From CAWJFP01 sp963842155 (GTDB lineage Bacteria; Pseudomonadota; Alphaproteobacteria; JACZXZ01), in the NCBI GenBank assembly GCA_963842155.1, contig CAWJFP010000004.1, positions 62,001 to 126,000 on the forward strand: 64,000 nucleotides of DNA, given 5' to 3'. Every line of letters begins with the position of its first letter. Within the stretch, counting starts at the first letter, position 1. This document shows positions 17,108 to 25,240 of this stretch, one piece after another. Below the pieces are notes generated by a model, which was not told the DNA's origin, made no database searches, and worked only from the letters and a program-made list of their open reading frames with translations. The position numbers were made by a program, and so were the translations under genes.

Positions 17108-18118
17108 CTACTCCAGCGCGTAGAGGCCTTCCTTGTCGCTGCCCGAGGGCAAGGGCGCGCGCGGGTCGGCGATCCAGGCGGCGATGTCGGTCCACACGGT
17201 CTTCGCCTCGAGGTCGCGCAGCAGCATATGGTAGCCCTTGTCGTAGACCGCGATATGGCGCCGGCCGCTCGTGTCGGGCGGCAGGTTCGAGGCCATCATG
17301 CGCGTGGGCCCCTTGGGGATGAGGAAATCATGCTTGCCGTAGAGCACGAGGAGCGGCGCGTGGATGCGGGGCGGCGCGGCGAGGGCATCGTCCATCAGCA
17401 AGGTGAGGCCCCAGAGCGCGTCGGCGCGCGTCTCCTTTTGCACCAGCGGATCGCGCCCCAGCGCGCGCAGCATCGGGACGTTGTCCGACGGCATCATGCG
17501 CAAGGATTTGCCGTTCAAATCCATCCAGGGCGCGGCATGGGCGGCCAGCCAGAGGCTGCCCGATTGCATCGGCCCCATGGTGTCGCGCCCCCACACGGCG
17601 GGCGCCGCGAGGATGGCGCCCGCGAGCTGCGGCGGATGCGGGCGGGAGAGCGCCACCAGCACCACCGCACCCCCCATGCTCTCGCCGAGCGCGTAGAGCG
17701 GCGTTCCCGGATAGCGCGCATGGAGAAGCCGTACCATGGTCTTGAAATCGTCCACCAGCGCGTCCGTGCCCGCCCAGACGCCCGCGTCGGGCGAGCGGCC
17801 GAAGCCGCGCTGGTCATAGGCATAGAGCGCCACGCCGCGCGCGGCGAGCCAGGCGCCCGGCATGGCGAAGGCATTGGCGTAATCGCCGAAACCATGCACG
17901 CCCAGGACGACGGCGCTCGGCTGATCCCCCGCCGGCAGCCAGGACTGGATGGCGAGGGATTTGCCGTCCGCCGTCAGATAGGCCTTGTCGGTGAGCTGCG
18001 CCTCGCGCACGGGCTTGCCGGGCGGATCGAAATGCGGCGCACAGGCGGCGAGCAGCGCGAGCGCGAGCCCGAGCAGCATTGCCCTCGTTCCGGGCGCGAA
18101 GCGTCCGGCCCCGCTCAT
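17108..18118 (-). CDS. Alpha/beta hydrolase lipoprotein, monoacylglycerol lipase-like
   Basis: A 336-residue protein whose N-terminus is a lipoprotein signal (hydrophobic LGLALALLAAC, lipobox Cys at about residue 26), so it is probably anchored to a membrane. The hydrolase fold shows GVHGFGDYANAF (oxyanion region), the nucleophile elbow GESMGG, Asp in LYGKHDFLIP, and His in YDKGYHMLLRD. This is the serine aminopeptidase / monoacylglycerol lipase type (Hydrolase_4). The start codon overlaps the stop of the ABC ATPase gene by 4 nt (TCAT on the plus strand), so the two are translationally coupled. Confidence 0.85.
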   Translation of the reverse strand: MSGAGRFAPGTRAMLLGLALALLAACAPHFDPPGKPVREAQLTDKAYLTADGKSLAIQSWLPAGDQPSAVVLGVHGFGDYANAFAMPGAWLAARGVALYAYDQRGFGRSPDAGVWAGTDALVDDFKTMVRLLHARYPGTPLYALGESMGGAVVLVALSRPHPPQLAGAILAAPAVWGRDTMGPMQSGSLWLAAHAAPWMDLNGKSLRMMPSDNVPMLRALGRDPLVQKETRADALWGLTLLMDDALAAPPRIHAPLLVLYGKHDFLIPKGPTRMMASNLPPDTSGRRHIAVYDKGYHMLLRDLEAKTVWTDIAAWIADPRAPLPSGSDKEGLYALE

Positions 18119-19152
18119 GCCCGTCCTCCCGCGCGCACGGGCCGCGTGGGCGCGCGCGGCTCCTCTGTCGGCTCCTCGGCGGGGGGAGCGCGGGTGATCT
18201 CGATGAACAGATCCTCGAGGTCCGCCTCGCTCGTGCTGAGATCGGCGATGCCGAGCCCGGCGTCGCTGAGCGCGCCCAATATGTCGCGGATGCGCGCCTC
18301 GCTGGGACGATAGGTGAAGACCAGCCGGCGCGGCGCCGCCAGCACCACGCTGAAGCGGGCGAGCGCGGGCGGGATAGCGGCGAGATCCTCGGTCAGGCTC
18401 ACGGCGAGCTCCTTGCGGTCGAGACGGCGGATGAGCGCATCCTTCTTGTCGCAAGCGATCACTCTACCGTGATTGATGATGGCAATGCGATCACAAAGCT
18501 GCTCGGCCTCCTCGAGATAATGCGTGGTGAGCAGGACCGTGGTGCCGCGCCGGTTGAGCTCGCGCACATGGGCCCAGAGCTGGCGGCGCAGCTCGACGTC
18601 GACCCCCGCCGTCGGCTCGTCGAGCACCAGTACGGGCGGGTTGTGCACCATTGCCTTCGCCACCATCAGCCGCCGCCGCATGCCGCCCGAAAGCGTGCGG
18701 GCATAGGACTCCGCCACGTCGGTGAGGCCGACCGTCGCCAGAATCTCGTCGGTGCGCCGCTCGCGCTTCCTCAGGCCGTAGAGCCCGGCCTGGAACTCGA
18801 GCAGCTCGCGCGGCGTGAAGAAGGCGTCGAGGTTGAGCTCCTGCGGCACCACGCCGATGGCGGCGCGCGCCGCGCGCGCATGGCGGTCGATGTCGATGTC
18901 CCAGATGCGCACGATGCCGGCCGTCTTGCGCACGAGGCCCGCGAGAATGTTGATGAAGGTCGATTTGCCCGCCCCGTTGGGGCCGAGCAGGCCGAAAAGC
19001 GAGCCGCGCGGGATCTGGAGATCGACCGCCTTGAGGGCATGCTTGCCGGCGGGGCGGCCCGCGGGCGCATAGACCTTGTCGAGCCCCACGGCCTCGACCG
19101 CAAGCTCGGGCAAGGGATCGCCGCTCGAAACCTGGTTCGCCGGAGCATGCAT
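18115..19152 (-). CDS. ABC-2 type transporter ATPase (YadG-like)
   Basis: From the ATG at 19152 the product is 345 residues. It has Walker A GPNGAGKST, signature LSGGMRRRL, Walker B VLVLDEPTAGVD and H-loop TTHYLEEAEQLCD, all typical of DrrA/YadG ATPases that pair with ABC-2 permeases. About 80 extra C-terminal residues form a regulatory-type domain ending in an acidic and basic tail. A longer start at 19215 is possible but lacks likeness. No ABC-2 permease gene is beside it; the next gene is a lipase overlapping by 4 nt. The exported substrate is unknown. Confidence 0.88.
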   Translation of the reverse strand: MHAPANQVSSGDPLPELAVEAVGLDKVYAPAGRPAGKHALKAVDLQIPRGSLFGLLGPNGAGKSTFINILAGLVRKTAGIVRIWDIDIDRHARAARAAIGVVPQELNLDAFFTPRELLEFQAGLYGLRKRERRTDEILATVGLTDVAESYARTLSGGMRRRLMVAKAMVHNPPVLVLDEPTAGVDVELRRQLWAHVRELNRRGTTVLLTTHYLEEAEQLCDRIAIINHGRVIACDKKDALIRRLDRKELAVSLTEDLAAIPPALARFSVVLAAPRRLVFTYRPSEARIRDILGALSDAGLGIADLSTSEADLEDLFIEITRAPPAEEPTEEPRAPTRPVRAGGRA

Positions 19153-19325
19153 GTCGGGCGCTGAAACCCTTTCCGGAATTGACGGATGTCGCCGCTGTTG
19201 CTTGCGGCCCGGCAATGGGTATCATCCGCCGGTCGCAACGGTCAACGGCCTCGACGAAAGGGCCTCGAGGCGGGCCCGTAGCGCGGCCCGCAACCCGAGG
19301 CAGCCGGGTGCCAGAGGCGGAGTTC

Positions 19326-19517
19326 ATGGCGCAGCTTCCCGAACCTCCCGAGATCATCGAGGTCGAGACGACGGAGGTCGCCTGCGACGGCGGCGGCGGC
19401 GCGCTCGGCCATCCGCGCGTCTTTCTCAACATGGGCGCCGCAGGCCGGGTGGAATGCCCCTATTGCGACCGGCTCTTCACGCTCAAGCCCGGGAGCAAGC
19501 CCGGCGCAGGGCATTAA
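19326..19517 (+). CDS. Small zinc-finger domain protein (zf-CHCC, NDUFS6-like)
   Basis: A 63-residue protein with the pattern C-x8-H in VACDGGGGALGHPRVFLNMG followed by C-x2-C in VECPYCDRLFTL, a Cys-His-Cys-Cys zinc site. This matches the zf-CHCC family, whose mitochondrial relative is the NDUFS6 subunit of complex I. In bacteria the role is not established. The ATG at 19326 is preferred over an in-frame upstream start because the homology begins there. It is 70 nt before polA on the same strand. Confidence 0.8.
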   Translation: MAQLPEPPEIIEVETTEVACDGGGGALGHPRVFLNMGAAGRVECPYCDRLFTLKPGSKPGAGH

Positions 19518-19587
19518 GGTCGTTGCCGGACATCGTCGCAGTACGGCCGGCCCGGCATCGGCAGCGATCGAGGCCAGCGGATAAAGC

Positions 19588-22467
19588 ATGACCGGCGCGC
19601 CCGAGACCAATGCCGCCACCCCCCGCCACGTCTATCTCGTGGACGGCTCGGGCTACATCTTCCGCGCCTTCCATGCGCTGCCGCCCATGACGCGGCCCGA
19701 TGGCACGCCGGTCAACGCGGTCTACGGCTTCACCAACATGCTGCTCAAGCTTTTGGGCGAGACGGACGCCGATTGCGTGGCCGTGATCTTCGACGCCGGC
19801 CGCGCCACCTTCCGCAACGAGATCTATCCGCAATACAAGGCGCAGCGGCCCGACCCGCCCGACGAGCTGATTCCCCAATTCGGCCTCATCCGCGAGGCCA
19901 CGCGCGCCTTCAACCTGCCCTGCATCGAGCAGGAGGGCTACGAGGCCGACGACCTCATCGCCACCTATGCGAAGCAGGCGCGCGAGCGCGGTGCCAAGGT
20001 CACCATCGTCTCCTCCGACAAGGACCTCATGCAGCTCGTGCGCGACGGGGTCGAGATGCTCGACCCGATCAAGAACCGCGCCATCGGCCCGGCGGAGGTG
20101 CAGGAGAAATTCGGCGTGCCGCCCGGGAAGGTGGTGGAGGTGCAGGCGCTCGCCGGCAATTCGGTCGACAACGTGCCGGGCGTGCCCGGCATCGGCGTCA
20201 AGACGGCCGCCCAGCTCATCAACGAATATGGCGACCTCGAGACGCTCCTCGCCCGCGCCGGTGAGATCAAGCAGCCGAAACGGCGCGAGGCGCTGATCGC
20301 CAACGCCGACAAGGCACGCGTCTCCAGGGAGCTGGTCAAGCTGCGCGACGACGTGCCGCTCGAGCAGCCGCTCGAGGCCTTGACCGTGCGCCGGCCCGAT
20401 CACGACAAGCTCGTCACCTTCCTCAAGGAGCAGGCCTTCCGCCGCATCCTCGAGCGGGTGGAGAGCCTCATGCGCGGCGAGGACAAATCGGCGCCCGCCT
20501 CGGCCCCGCTCGTCAAGACCTCGCCCACGGCGCGAGACGCCGCAGCATCGGCGCAAGGGCTTTCGCCGCCCTTGCTCCCGGCACCCGCACCCGCGACGCC
20601 GCCGGCGCCGATCGAGCGCGACTACGAGCTGGTGCAGGACGAGGAGCGGCTCAAATGGTGGATCGCCGAAGCCGAGCTGGCCGGGCTGGTGGCGGTCGAC
20701 ACCGAGACGAGCTCGCTCGACGCCATGCGCGCCGAGCTGGTCGGCGTCTCGCTCGCCATCCTGCCGGGCAAGGCCTGCTATATCCCGGTCGCGCACCATG
20801 CGCCGCGCGGCCAGGGCGCGCTCGATCTCGGCGGCGGCGCGGCGCCGCCGGCCGAGGCGCCGCGGCAAATCCCGCGCGAGCGGGCGCTCGAGCTGCTGAA
20901 GCCGCTGCTGGCCGATCCTTCGGTCCTCAAGGTCGGGCATAACATCAAATACGACATGCTGGTGCTGAGCCAATATGGCGTCGCCGTCGCGCCGATCGAG
21001 GATTCGATGCTGCTGTCCTACGTCCTCGCCGCCGGGCTGCACGGCCACGGCATGGACGAGCTGGCGATGCTCGAGCTCGGCCACGACACCATCAAATACA
21101 AGCATGTCACGGGCAGCGGCAGGGGCCAGATCGGCTTCGCCGAGGTGGCGCTCGACAAGGCCTGCGACTATGCGGCCGAGGACGCCGACGTGACCTTCCG
21201 CCTTCAGGCGCTGTTCAGGCCGCGCCTGCTCGCCGCGCATCTCGTGCGGGTCTACGAGCTGATCGAGCGGCCGCTCGTGCCCGTGCTGCTCGAGATGGAG
21301 CGTGCGGGCATTATGGTCGACGTAGCGGAGCTGCGCCGTCTCTCGGCCGATTTCGCCGAGCGTCTCGCCGCGTTGGAGAAGGAGGTGCACGGCCTCGCCG
21401 GCGAGAGCTTCAATCTCGGCTCGCCCAAGCAGCTCGGCGAGATCCTGTTCGACCGCATGAGCCTCTCGGGCGGCAAGAAGGGCAAGACCGGCGCCTATGT
21501 CACCGACGCCGACACGCTCGAGGAGCTGGCGGCGCAAGGCCATGATCTGCCGGCGCGCGTCCTCGACTGGCGCCAGCTCCAGAAGCTCAAAAGCACCTAC
21601 GCCGACGCGCTCGTCGAGCAGATCAATCCGCGCACCGGCCGCGTCCATACCTCCTACGCCATGGCGATCGCCTCGACCGGCCGGCTGTCCTCGACCGATC
21701 CCAATCTGCAGAACATCCCCATCCGCACCGAGGAGGGGCGCAAGATCCGCCGCGCCTTCGTGGCCGACGAGGGCATGCGGCTCATCTCCCTCGACTATTC
21801 GCAGATCGAGCTGCGCCTCCTCGCCCATGTGGCGCGGATCGAGCCGCTCGCCCGCGCCTTCAAGGAGAACATCGACATCCATGCGCTGACCGCGAGCGAG
21901 ATATTCGGCGTGCCGGTCGCGGGCATGGACCCCATGGTCCGCCGCAAGGCCAAGGCGATCAATTTCGGCATCGTCTACGGCATCAGCCCCTTCGGGCTCG
22001 CGCGCCAGCTCGGGATACCCCAGGCCGAGGCGGCGGCCTATATCAAGGCATATTTCGCGCGCTATCCCGGCATCCGCGATTACATGGAGGAGACCAAGGC
22101 GCTGGCGCGCAGGCAGGGCTATGTCGAGACTGTCTTCGGCCGCCGCATCCATATAAGCGGCATCAACGAGCGCAACCCCGCGCGGCGCGGCTTCGCCGAG
22201 CGCGCCGCGATCAACGCGCCGATCCAGGGTGGCGCCGCCGACATCATCAAGCGCGCCATGATCCGCGTGCCCGACGCGCTGGCGAAAGAGGCCCTCCAGG
22301 CGCGCATGCTGCTCCAGGTGCATGACGAGCTGCTGTTCGAGGCGCCCGAAGCGGAGGTCGAGCGCACGATCCATGCCGTGCGCGCGGTGATGGAGGGCGC
22401 TGCGAGCCTCGCCGTGCCGCTCGTCGTCGAGGCGGGGGTGGGGCAGAACTGGGCCGATGCGCATTGA
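19588..22467 (+). CDS. polA: DNA polymerase I
   Basis: The 959-residue protein has all three domains. The 5'-nuclease is at about 12-300 (VYLVDGSGYIFRAFHALPP, YEADDLIATYA, SDKDLMQLV, GVPGIGVKTAAQLI). The 3'-5' exonuclease is at about 365-540 and keeps its acidic residues (D371 and E373 in VDTETSSLD; GHNIKYD). The polymerase is at about 580-959 with motif A around D736 (DYSQIELRLLAH), motif B RRKAKAINFGIVYG and motif C around D913 (VHDELLFEAP). Proofreading therefore looks intact. It fills gaps in repair and removes RNA primers. Confidence 0.98.
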   Translation: MTGAPETNAATPRHVYLVDGSGYIFRAFHALPPMTRPDGTPVNAVYGFTNMLLKLLGETDADCVAVIFDAGRATFRNEIYPQYKAQRPDPPDELIPQFGLIREATRAFNLPCIEQEGYEADDLIATYAKQARERGAKVTIVSSDKDLMQLVRDGVEMLDPIKNRAIGPAEVQEKFGVPPGKVVEVQALAGNSVDNVPGVPGIGVKTAAQLINEYGDLETLLARAGEIKQPKRREALIANADKARVSRELVKLRDDVPLEQPLEALTVRRPDHDKLVTFLKEQAFRRILERVESLMRGEDKSAPASAPLVKTSPTARDAAASAQGLSPPLLPAPAPATPPAPIERDYELVQDEERLKWWIAEAELAGLVAVDTETSSLDAMRAELVGVSLAILPGKACYIPVAHHAPRGQGALDLGGGAAPPAEAPRQIPRERALELLKPLLADPSVLKVGHNIKYDMLVLSQYGVAVAPIEDSMLLSYVLAAGLHGHGMDELAMLELGHDTIKYKHVTGSGRGQIGFAEVALDKACDYAAEDADVTFRLQALFRPRLLAAHLVRVYELIERPLVPVLLEMERAGIMVDVAELRRLSADFAERLAALEKEVHGLAGESFNLGSPKQLGEILFDRMSLSGGKKGKTGAYVTDADTLEELAAQGHDLPARVLDWRQLQKLKSTYADALVEQINPRTGRVHTSYAMAIASTGRLSSTDPNLQNIPIRTEEGRKIRRAFVADEGMRLISLDYSQIELRLLAHVARIEPLARAFKENIDIHALTASEIFGVPVAGMDPMVRRKAKAINFGIVYGISPFGLARQLGIPQAEAAAYIKAYFARYPGIRDYMEETKALARRQGYVETVFGRRIHISGINERNPARRGFAERAAINAPIQGGAADIIKRAMIRVPDALAKEALQARMLLQVHDELLFEAPEAEVERTIHAVRAVMEGAASLAVPLVVEAGVGQNWADAH

Positions 22468-22740
22468 TGCCGGCCAAAAGATTGCGACCCCGATAAGGAA
22501 TATGATCAGGGGCGGTCCTAATCCGATTTCAGCGATTCGCCAGTATCCCGCGAATCCGAAATCGCGAGGTTGAGTACTCCATTCGCTAAAATCAGTTTTG
22601 CAAAACGTAGCAAGCTCGCCGTCAGGGGTCCCTGGTATGTGTCGAGACTCGCATGATGCCCACACATACCAGAACCAGCCGAAAGCCCACACCACACCTG
22701 CGATAATCCAGAATCTGAATAGGCCTCGCGTCCAATTCAT
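22468..22740 (-). CDS. Small two-helix membrane protein, 3' end not resolved
   Basis: From ATG 22740 the frame gives a short protein with one N-terminal helix (RFWIIAGVVWAFGWFWYVW), a soluble middle with Cys and Trp (FCKTDFSEWSTQPRDFGFAGYW) and a second helix (IGLGPPLIIFLIGVAIFW). This layout matches small unnamed membrane proteins of alphaproteobacteria of about 90 residues. No stop occurs after the second helix. The frame continues antisense through all of polA to 19483, so the natural end is missing or shifted. I mark only the part outside polA. Confidence 0.5.
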
Positions 22741-22897
22741 CTGTTCCGATGCTCCGCGACGATAGATGCCTGCACAGCGGCCTCTATCAGTGCCCAATCA
22801 ACATTTATTGCTGGATAGTAGCGCTTCGAGGCCGGATTCGCACCCGGCGCCTTAACTCGCTATCCTGATGGCTGCCAACCAACCTAGGTGCGAAGCG

Positions 22898-23164
22898 ATG
22901 ACCGAACGCGAATTAGAAATCCTTCGCCTAAAAGTGAAAATTGAAGTCCTGCACGTCCTGTTGCGGGGGCTTTATACCGGTCTGGCAAACAGTTCGCCAA
23001 ACGGCGCACGCGCCTATCGGGATCGATTTTCGATGCTCCGCCTAGAGCATGCAAAAATTGTGATTCCTGGCGTGCCCCCAGAATACTCCGATTTGGTTGC
23101 AGCGGAGTATCAAGAAGTATTGGATGACACCCTCTCTGACATTGAATCCGGATTTCGCGCGTAG
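22898..23164 (+). CDS. Hypothetical small protein
   Basis: A protein of 88 residues from ATG 22898 (98 if it starts at 22868). It is charged, with a helical N-terminus (MTERELEILRLKVKIEVLHVLLRGLYTG) that may form a coiled coil, then an acidic tail. I do not recognise a family. Local base composition is less GC-rich than the chromosome around it, and the gene lies 47 nt before the HEPN-like gene on the same strand, so both may have arrived together. Confidence 0.5.
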   Translation: MTERELEILRLKVKIEVLHVLLRGLYTGLANSSPNGARAYRDRFSMLRLEHAKIVIPGVPPEYSDLVAAEYQEVLDDTLSDIESGFRA

Positions 23165-23211
23165 TCAGCATGGGCGATGATATCCTAGACGCCCACGCCT
23201 AAGGAGGAAAT

Positions 23212-23829
23212 ATGAGCAAACTTGCCGTGAAGGGTAGCGAATGGACAGAGAAAATCCACGGCTTCCTTGATCCCGCCGACGATAGGCCTGAGCACTACGC
23301 GGCAGTCGGCAGACTTGTATCCGCTTTCAACGGAGTTGACGCCATTCTCAATTGGGTTCTTCGCTACCAGATTGGCGCCGACACGAAGAAAGGCCGCGCC
23401 ATAATCGGCGGCATGCGAACGGTCGATATGCTGTCCGCCATCAAGCGGCTCGCTATGGTTACCGGGATGGCGGCTGATGAGTTCGCGGTCCTTGAGGAAC
23501 TGCACCGACAAATCATCGCCTTGAAGAGCATCCGTGATAATGTAGCGCATAAAATCTGGGCGGTACGCGGCGAGGAGATGTCTTTCTCCAACGCTCATGT
23601 ATCGCGGTTTGAAGATTCGGCAGAATTTGATGTTTACACCGTTGCCGAGCTTAACGAACTTGCCCGATACGCCCCTCATTTGAGCGAGCGGGCGCTTGAT
23701 CTTTTTCCGAACACGATTGCGCGAGGTGGGCGGCTTCCATCACGCGAAATACCGCTTCATTTACGGCCGGCGGAGAAAACTCGGACCAAGGCCCCGCATG
23801 CCGCTCCAAAACCGCCTAACCAGCCTTGA
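23212..23829 (+). CDS. Hypothetical protein with an R-x4-H (HEPN-like) motif
   Basis: A 205-residue protein with a strong ribosome site (AAGGAGG about 6 nt before ATG). The middle is helical and holds LKSIRDNVAHKIW, in which R108 and H113 form the R-x4-H motif of HEPN-type ribonucleases and defence proteins. The earlier helix HYAAVGRLVSAFNGVDAILNWVL fits the first helix of such a fold. The C-terminal 35 residues are basic and Pro-rich. HEPN proteins cut RNA in toxin and abortive-infection systems, but non-nuclease members exist. The assignment rests on the motif only. Base composition is lower in GC than in neighbours. Confidence 0.5.
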   Translation: MSKLAVKGSEWTEKIHGFLDPADDRPEHYAAVGRLVSAFNGVDAILNWVLRYQIGADTKKGRAIIGGMRTVDMLSAIKRLAMVTGMAADEFAVLEELHRQIIALKSIRDNVAHKIWAVRGEEMSFSNAHVSRFEDSAEFDVYTVAELNELARYAPHLSERALDLFPNTIARGGRLPSREIPLHLRPAEKTRTKAPHAAPKPPNQP

Positions 23830-24007
23830 CCATCTCTGGCGCGCTGTAAGCGGACTCATAGCGTCGATGGCGCGACATGTGCGTCTATACCGCCAGCGAA
23901 CCGCACCGTGTTAACGTGATGACGATTTATCGGTCGGCTTTTCCGGAGCTGGGGATAAGTGCTTAAGTGCTACGGAGCGCTAGCGACAGACAGCCGGCTG
24001 GCGCATA

Positions 24008-24331
24008 ATGAAACGCGTGATTCGAATCGGAAAGCGCGGTGAATTCGTGGCTCGCCCTGACGAACCGAACCTCTTCGAAGCAGAGACGCAGCCCGATCTT
24101 TTCGGCGCTGAGGCCTTTCCCGCCTATCGGCCCGATCCCGACAAGGTGCGCGCGCGACTATATAAAATCCTTGCCGAGGCCCGCGCGGCGCAAACGTTTC
24201 CCTGGGAGCCGACGCGCCTTTCGCTCTATCGCACTATCTTCCCTCAAATGACGCTGTGGCTGCCCGAGCACGAAGGCACCCAATTGCGCTTCGAATTCGA
24301 GACGGAATTGGCGCGGCTTGAGGCGGCCTGA
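24008..24331 (+). CDS. Conserved hypothetical protein (107 residues)
   Basis: The sequence MKRVIRIGKRGEFVARPDEP, then DKVRARLYKILAEARAA and LSLYRTIFPQMTLWLPEHEG followed by an acidic helix. I recall closely similar unnamed proteins in other Hyphomicrobiales, so this is probably a real conserved gene. No function is known to me, and no catalytic motif or membrane segment is visible. Base composition returns to that of the host here, marking the right side of the low-GC patch. It precedes the secreted hydrolase gene by 44 nt. Confidence 0.65.
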   Translation: MKRVIRIGKRGEFVARPDEPNLFEAETQPDLFGAEAFPAYRPDPDKVRARLYKILAEARAAQTFPWEPTRLSLYRTIFPQMTLWLPEHEGTQLRFEFETELARLEAA

Positions 24332-24375
24332 ATCGCTCTCAGCCGCCGGCCCGTGAGGGTCGCAGCCGCGGCAAA

Positions 24376-25236
24376 GTGAGGCTTCTCGCCGCTCTCTTCC
24401 TGGCCTTCTGCGCGCTGACGGCGGAAGTCTCCGCCGCCGAGCCGCCGCCCGCGGCGCAAACGCTTCGTCTCGCCGGGCTCGAGGTGACGGCCTGGCTCCC
24501 GCGCGAAAGCACGCCCGGGCCCTGGCCGATCGTCATCTTCTCGCACGGCTTTCACGGCTGCGGCACGCAATCCAGGTTCCTGACGGCGGCGTTGGCCGAG
24601 GCGGGCTACGCGGTCTTCGCGCCCGAGCATCGCGATGCCGCCTGCGCCAATCTGCTCGCCTGGCTGCAGCGGCCCGAGGCCTCCTTCCTCGAGCCGCAAG
24701 ACTGGAGCAGCACCAGCTATGCCGACCGCGCGCGCGACATCGAGGCGCTGCTCGACGCGCTGAGCCGCGACCCGCGTTTCGCAGGGTCACGCTTCGATCA
24801 TCGCCATGTCGGGCTGGTGGGCCATTCGCTCGGCGGCTACACGGTGCTCGGCCTCGGCGGCGCCTGGCCGCCATGGAAGGACCCGCGGATCAAGGCGGTG
24901 CTGGCCCTCTCGCCCTATGCCGCGCCTTTCATCCAACATGGAACATTGGGCGGGCTTTCAGCACCCGTGATGTATCAAGGCGGCACCTTGGATTTCGGCA
25001 TCACCCCCGAGCTCGGCAAGGCCAAGGGCGCCTATCAAGGGACGCCGCGGCCCAAATATTACGTCGAGTTCGAGGGCGCCGGCCATCTGGCCTGGACCGA
25101 CCTGGACGCGGCTTTTCAGCCCGCGATCGTCGCTTACAGCCGCGCCTTCGTCGACCGCTATCTCAAGGGCAAGCCTTTCCCGCCCGCCCTCGCCGTCCCC
25201 CATGACGGAGTCGCGGTCATCCGCATCGACGAATAG
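24376..25236 (+). CDS. Secreted alpha/beta hydrolase (dienelactone hydrolase / PAF-acetylhydrolase-like)
   Basis: A 286-residue protein beginning at GTG 24376 with a signal peptide (RLLAALFLAFCALTAEVSAAE), so it is exported. The oxyanion region is FSHGFHGCGTQ, the nucleophile elbow is VGHSLGGY, and the acid and His lie in TLDFGITPE and GAGHLAWTD. The family includes chlorophyllase-like and platelet-activating-factor acetylhydrolase-like esterases; the substrate is unknown. It is convergent with pckA, with only 4 nt between the stops. Confidence 0.8.
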   Translation: MRLLAALFLAFCALTAEVSAAEPPPAAQTLRLAGLEVTAWLPRESTPGPWPIVIFSHGFHGCGTQSRFLTAALAEAGYAVFAPEHRDAACANLLAWLQRPEASFLEPQDWSSTSYADRARDIEALLDALSRDPRFAGSRFDHRHVGLVGHSLGGYTVLGLGGAWPPWKDPRIKAVLALSPYAAPFIQHGTLGGLSAPVMYQGGTLDFGITPELGKAKGAYQGTPRPKYYVEFEGAGHLAWTDLDAAFQPAIVAYSRAFVDRYLKGKPFPPALAVPHDGVAVIRIDE

Positions 25237-25240
25237 GCCC

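Noticed and set aside
19483..22467. A very long antisense coding gene opposite polA
   Set aside because: The translation is Arg/Gly/His-rich with no family likeness and mirrors polA codon bias; only the part outside polA looks like protein.
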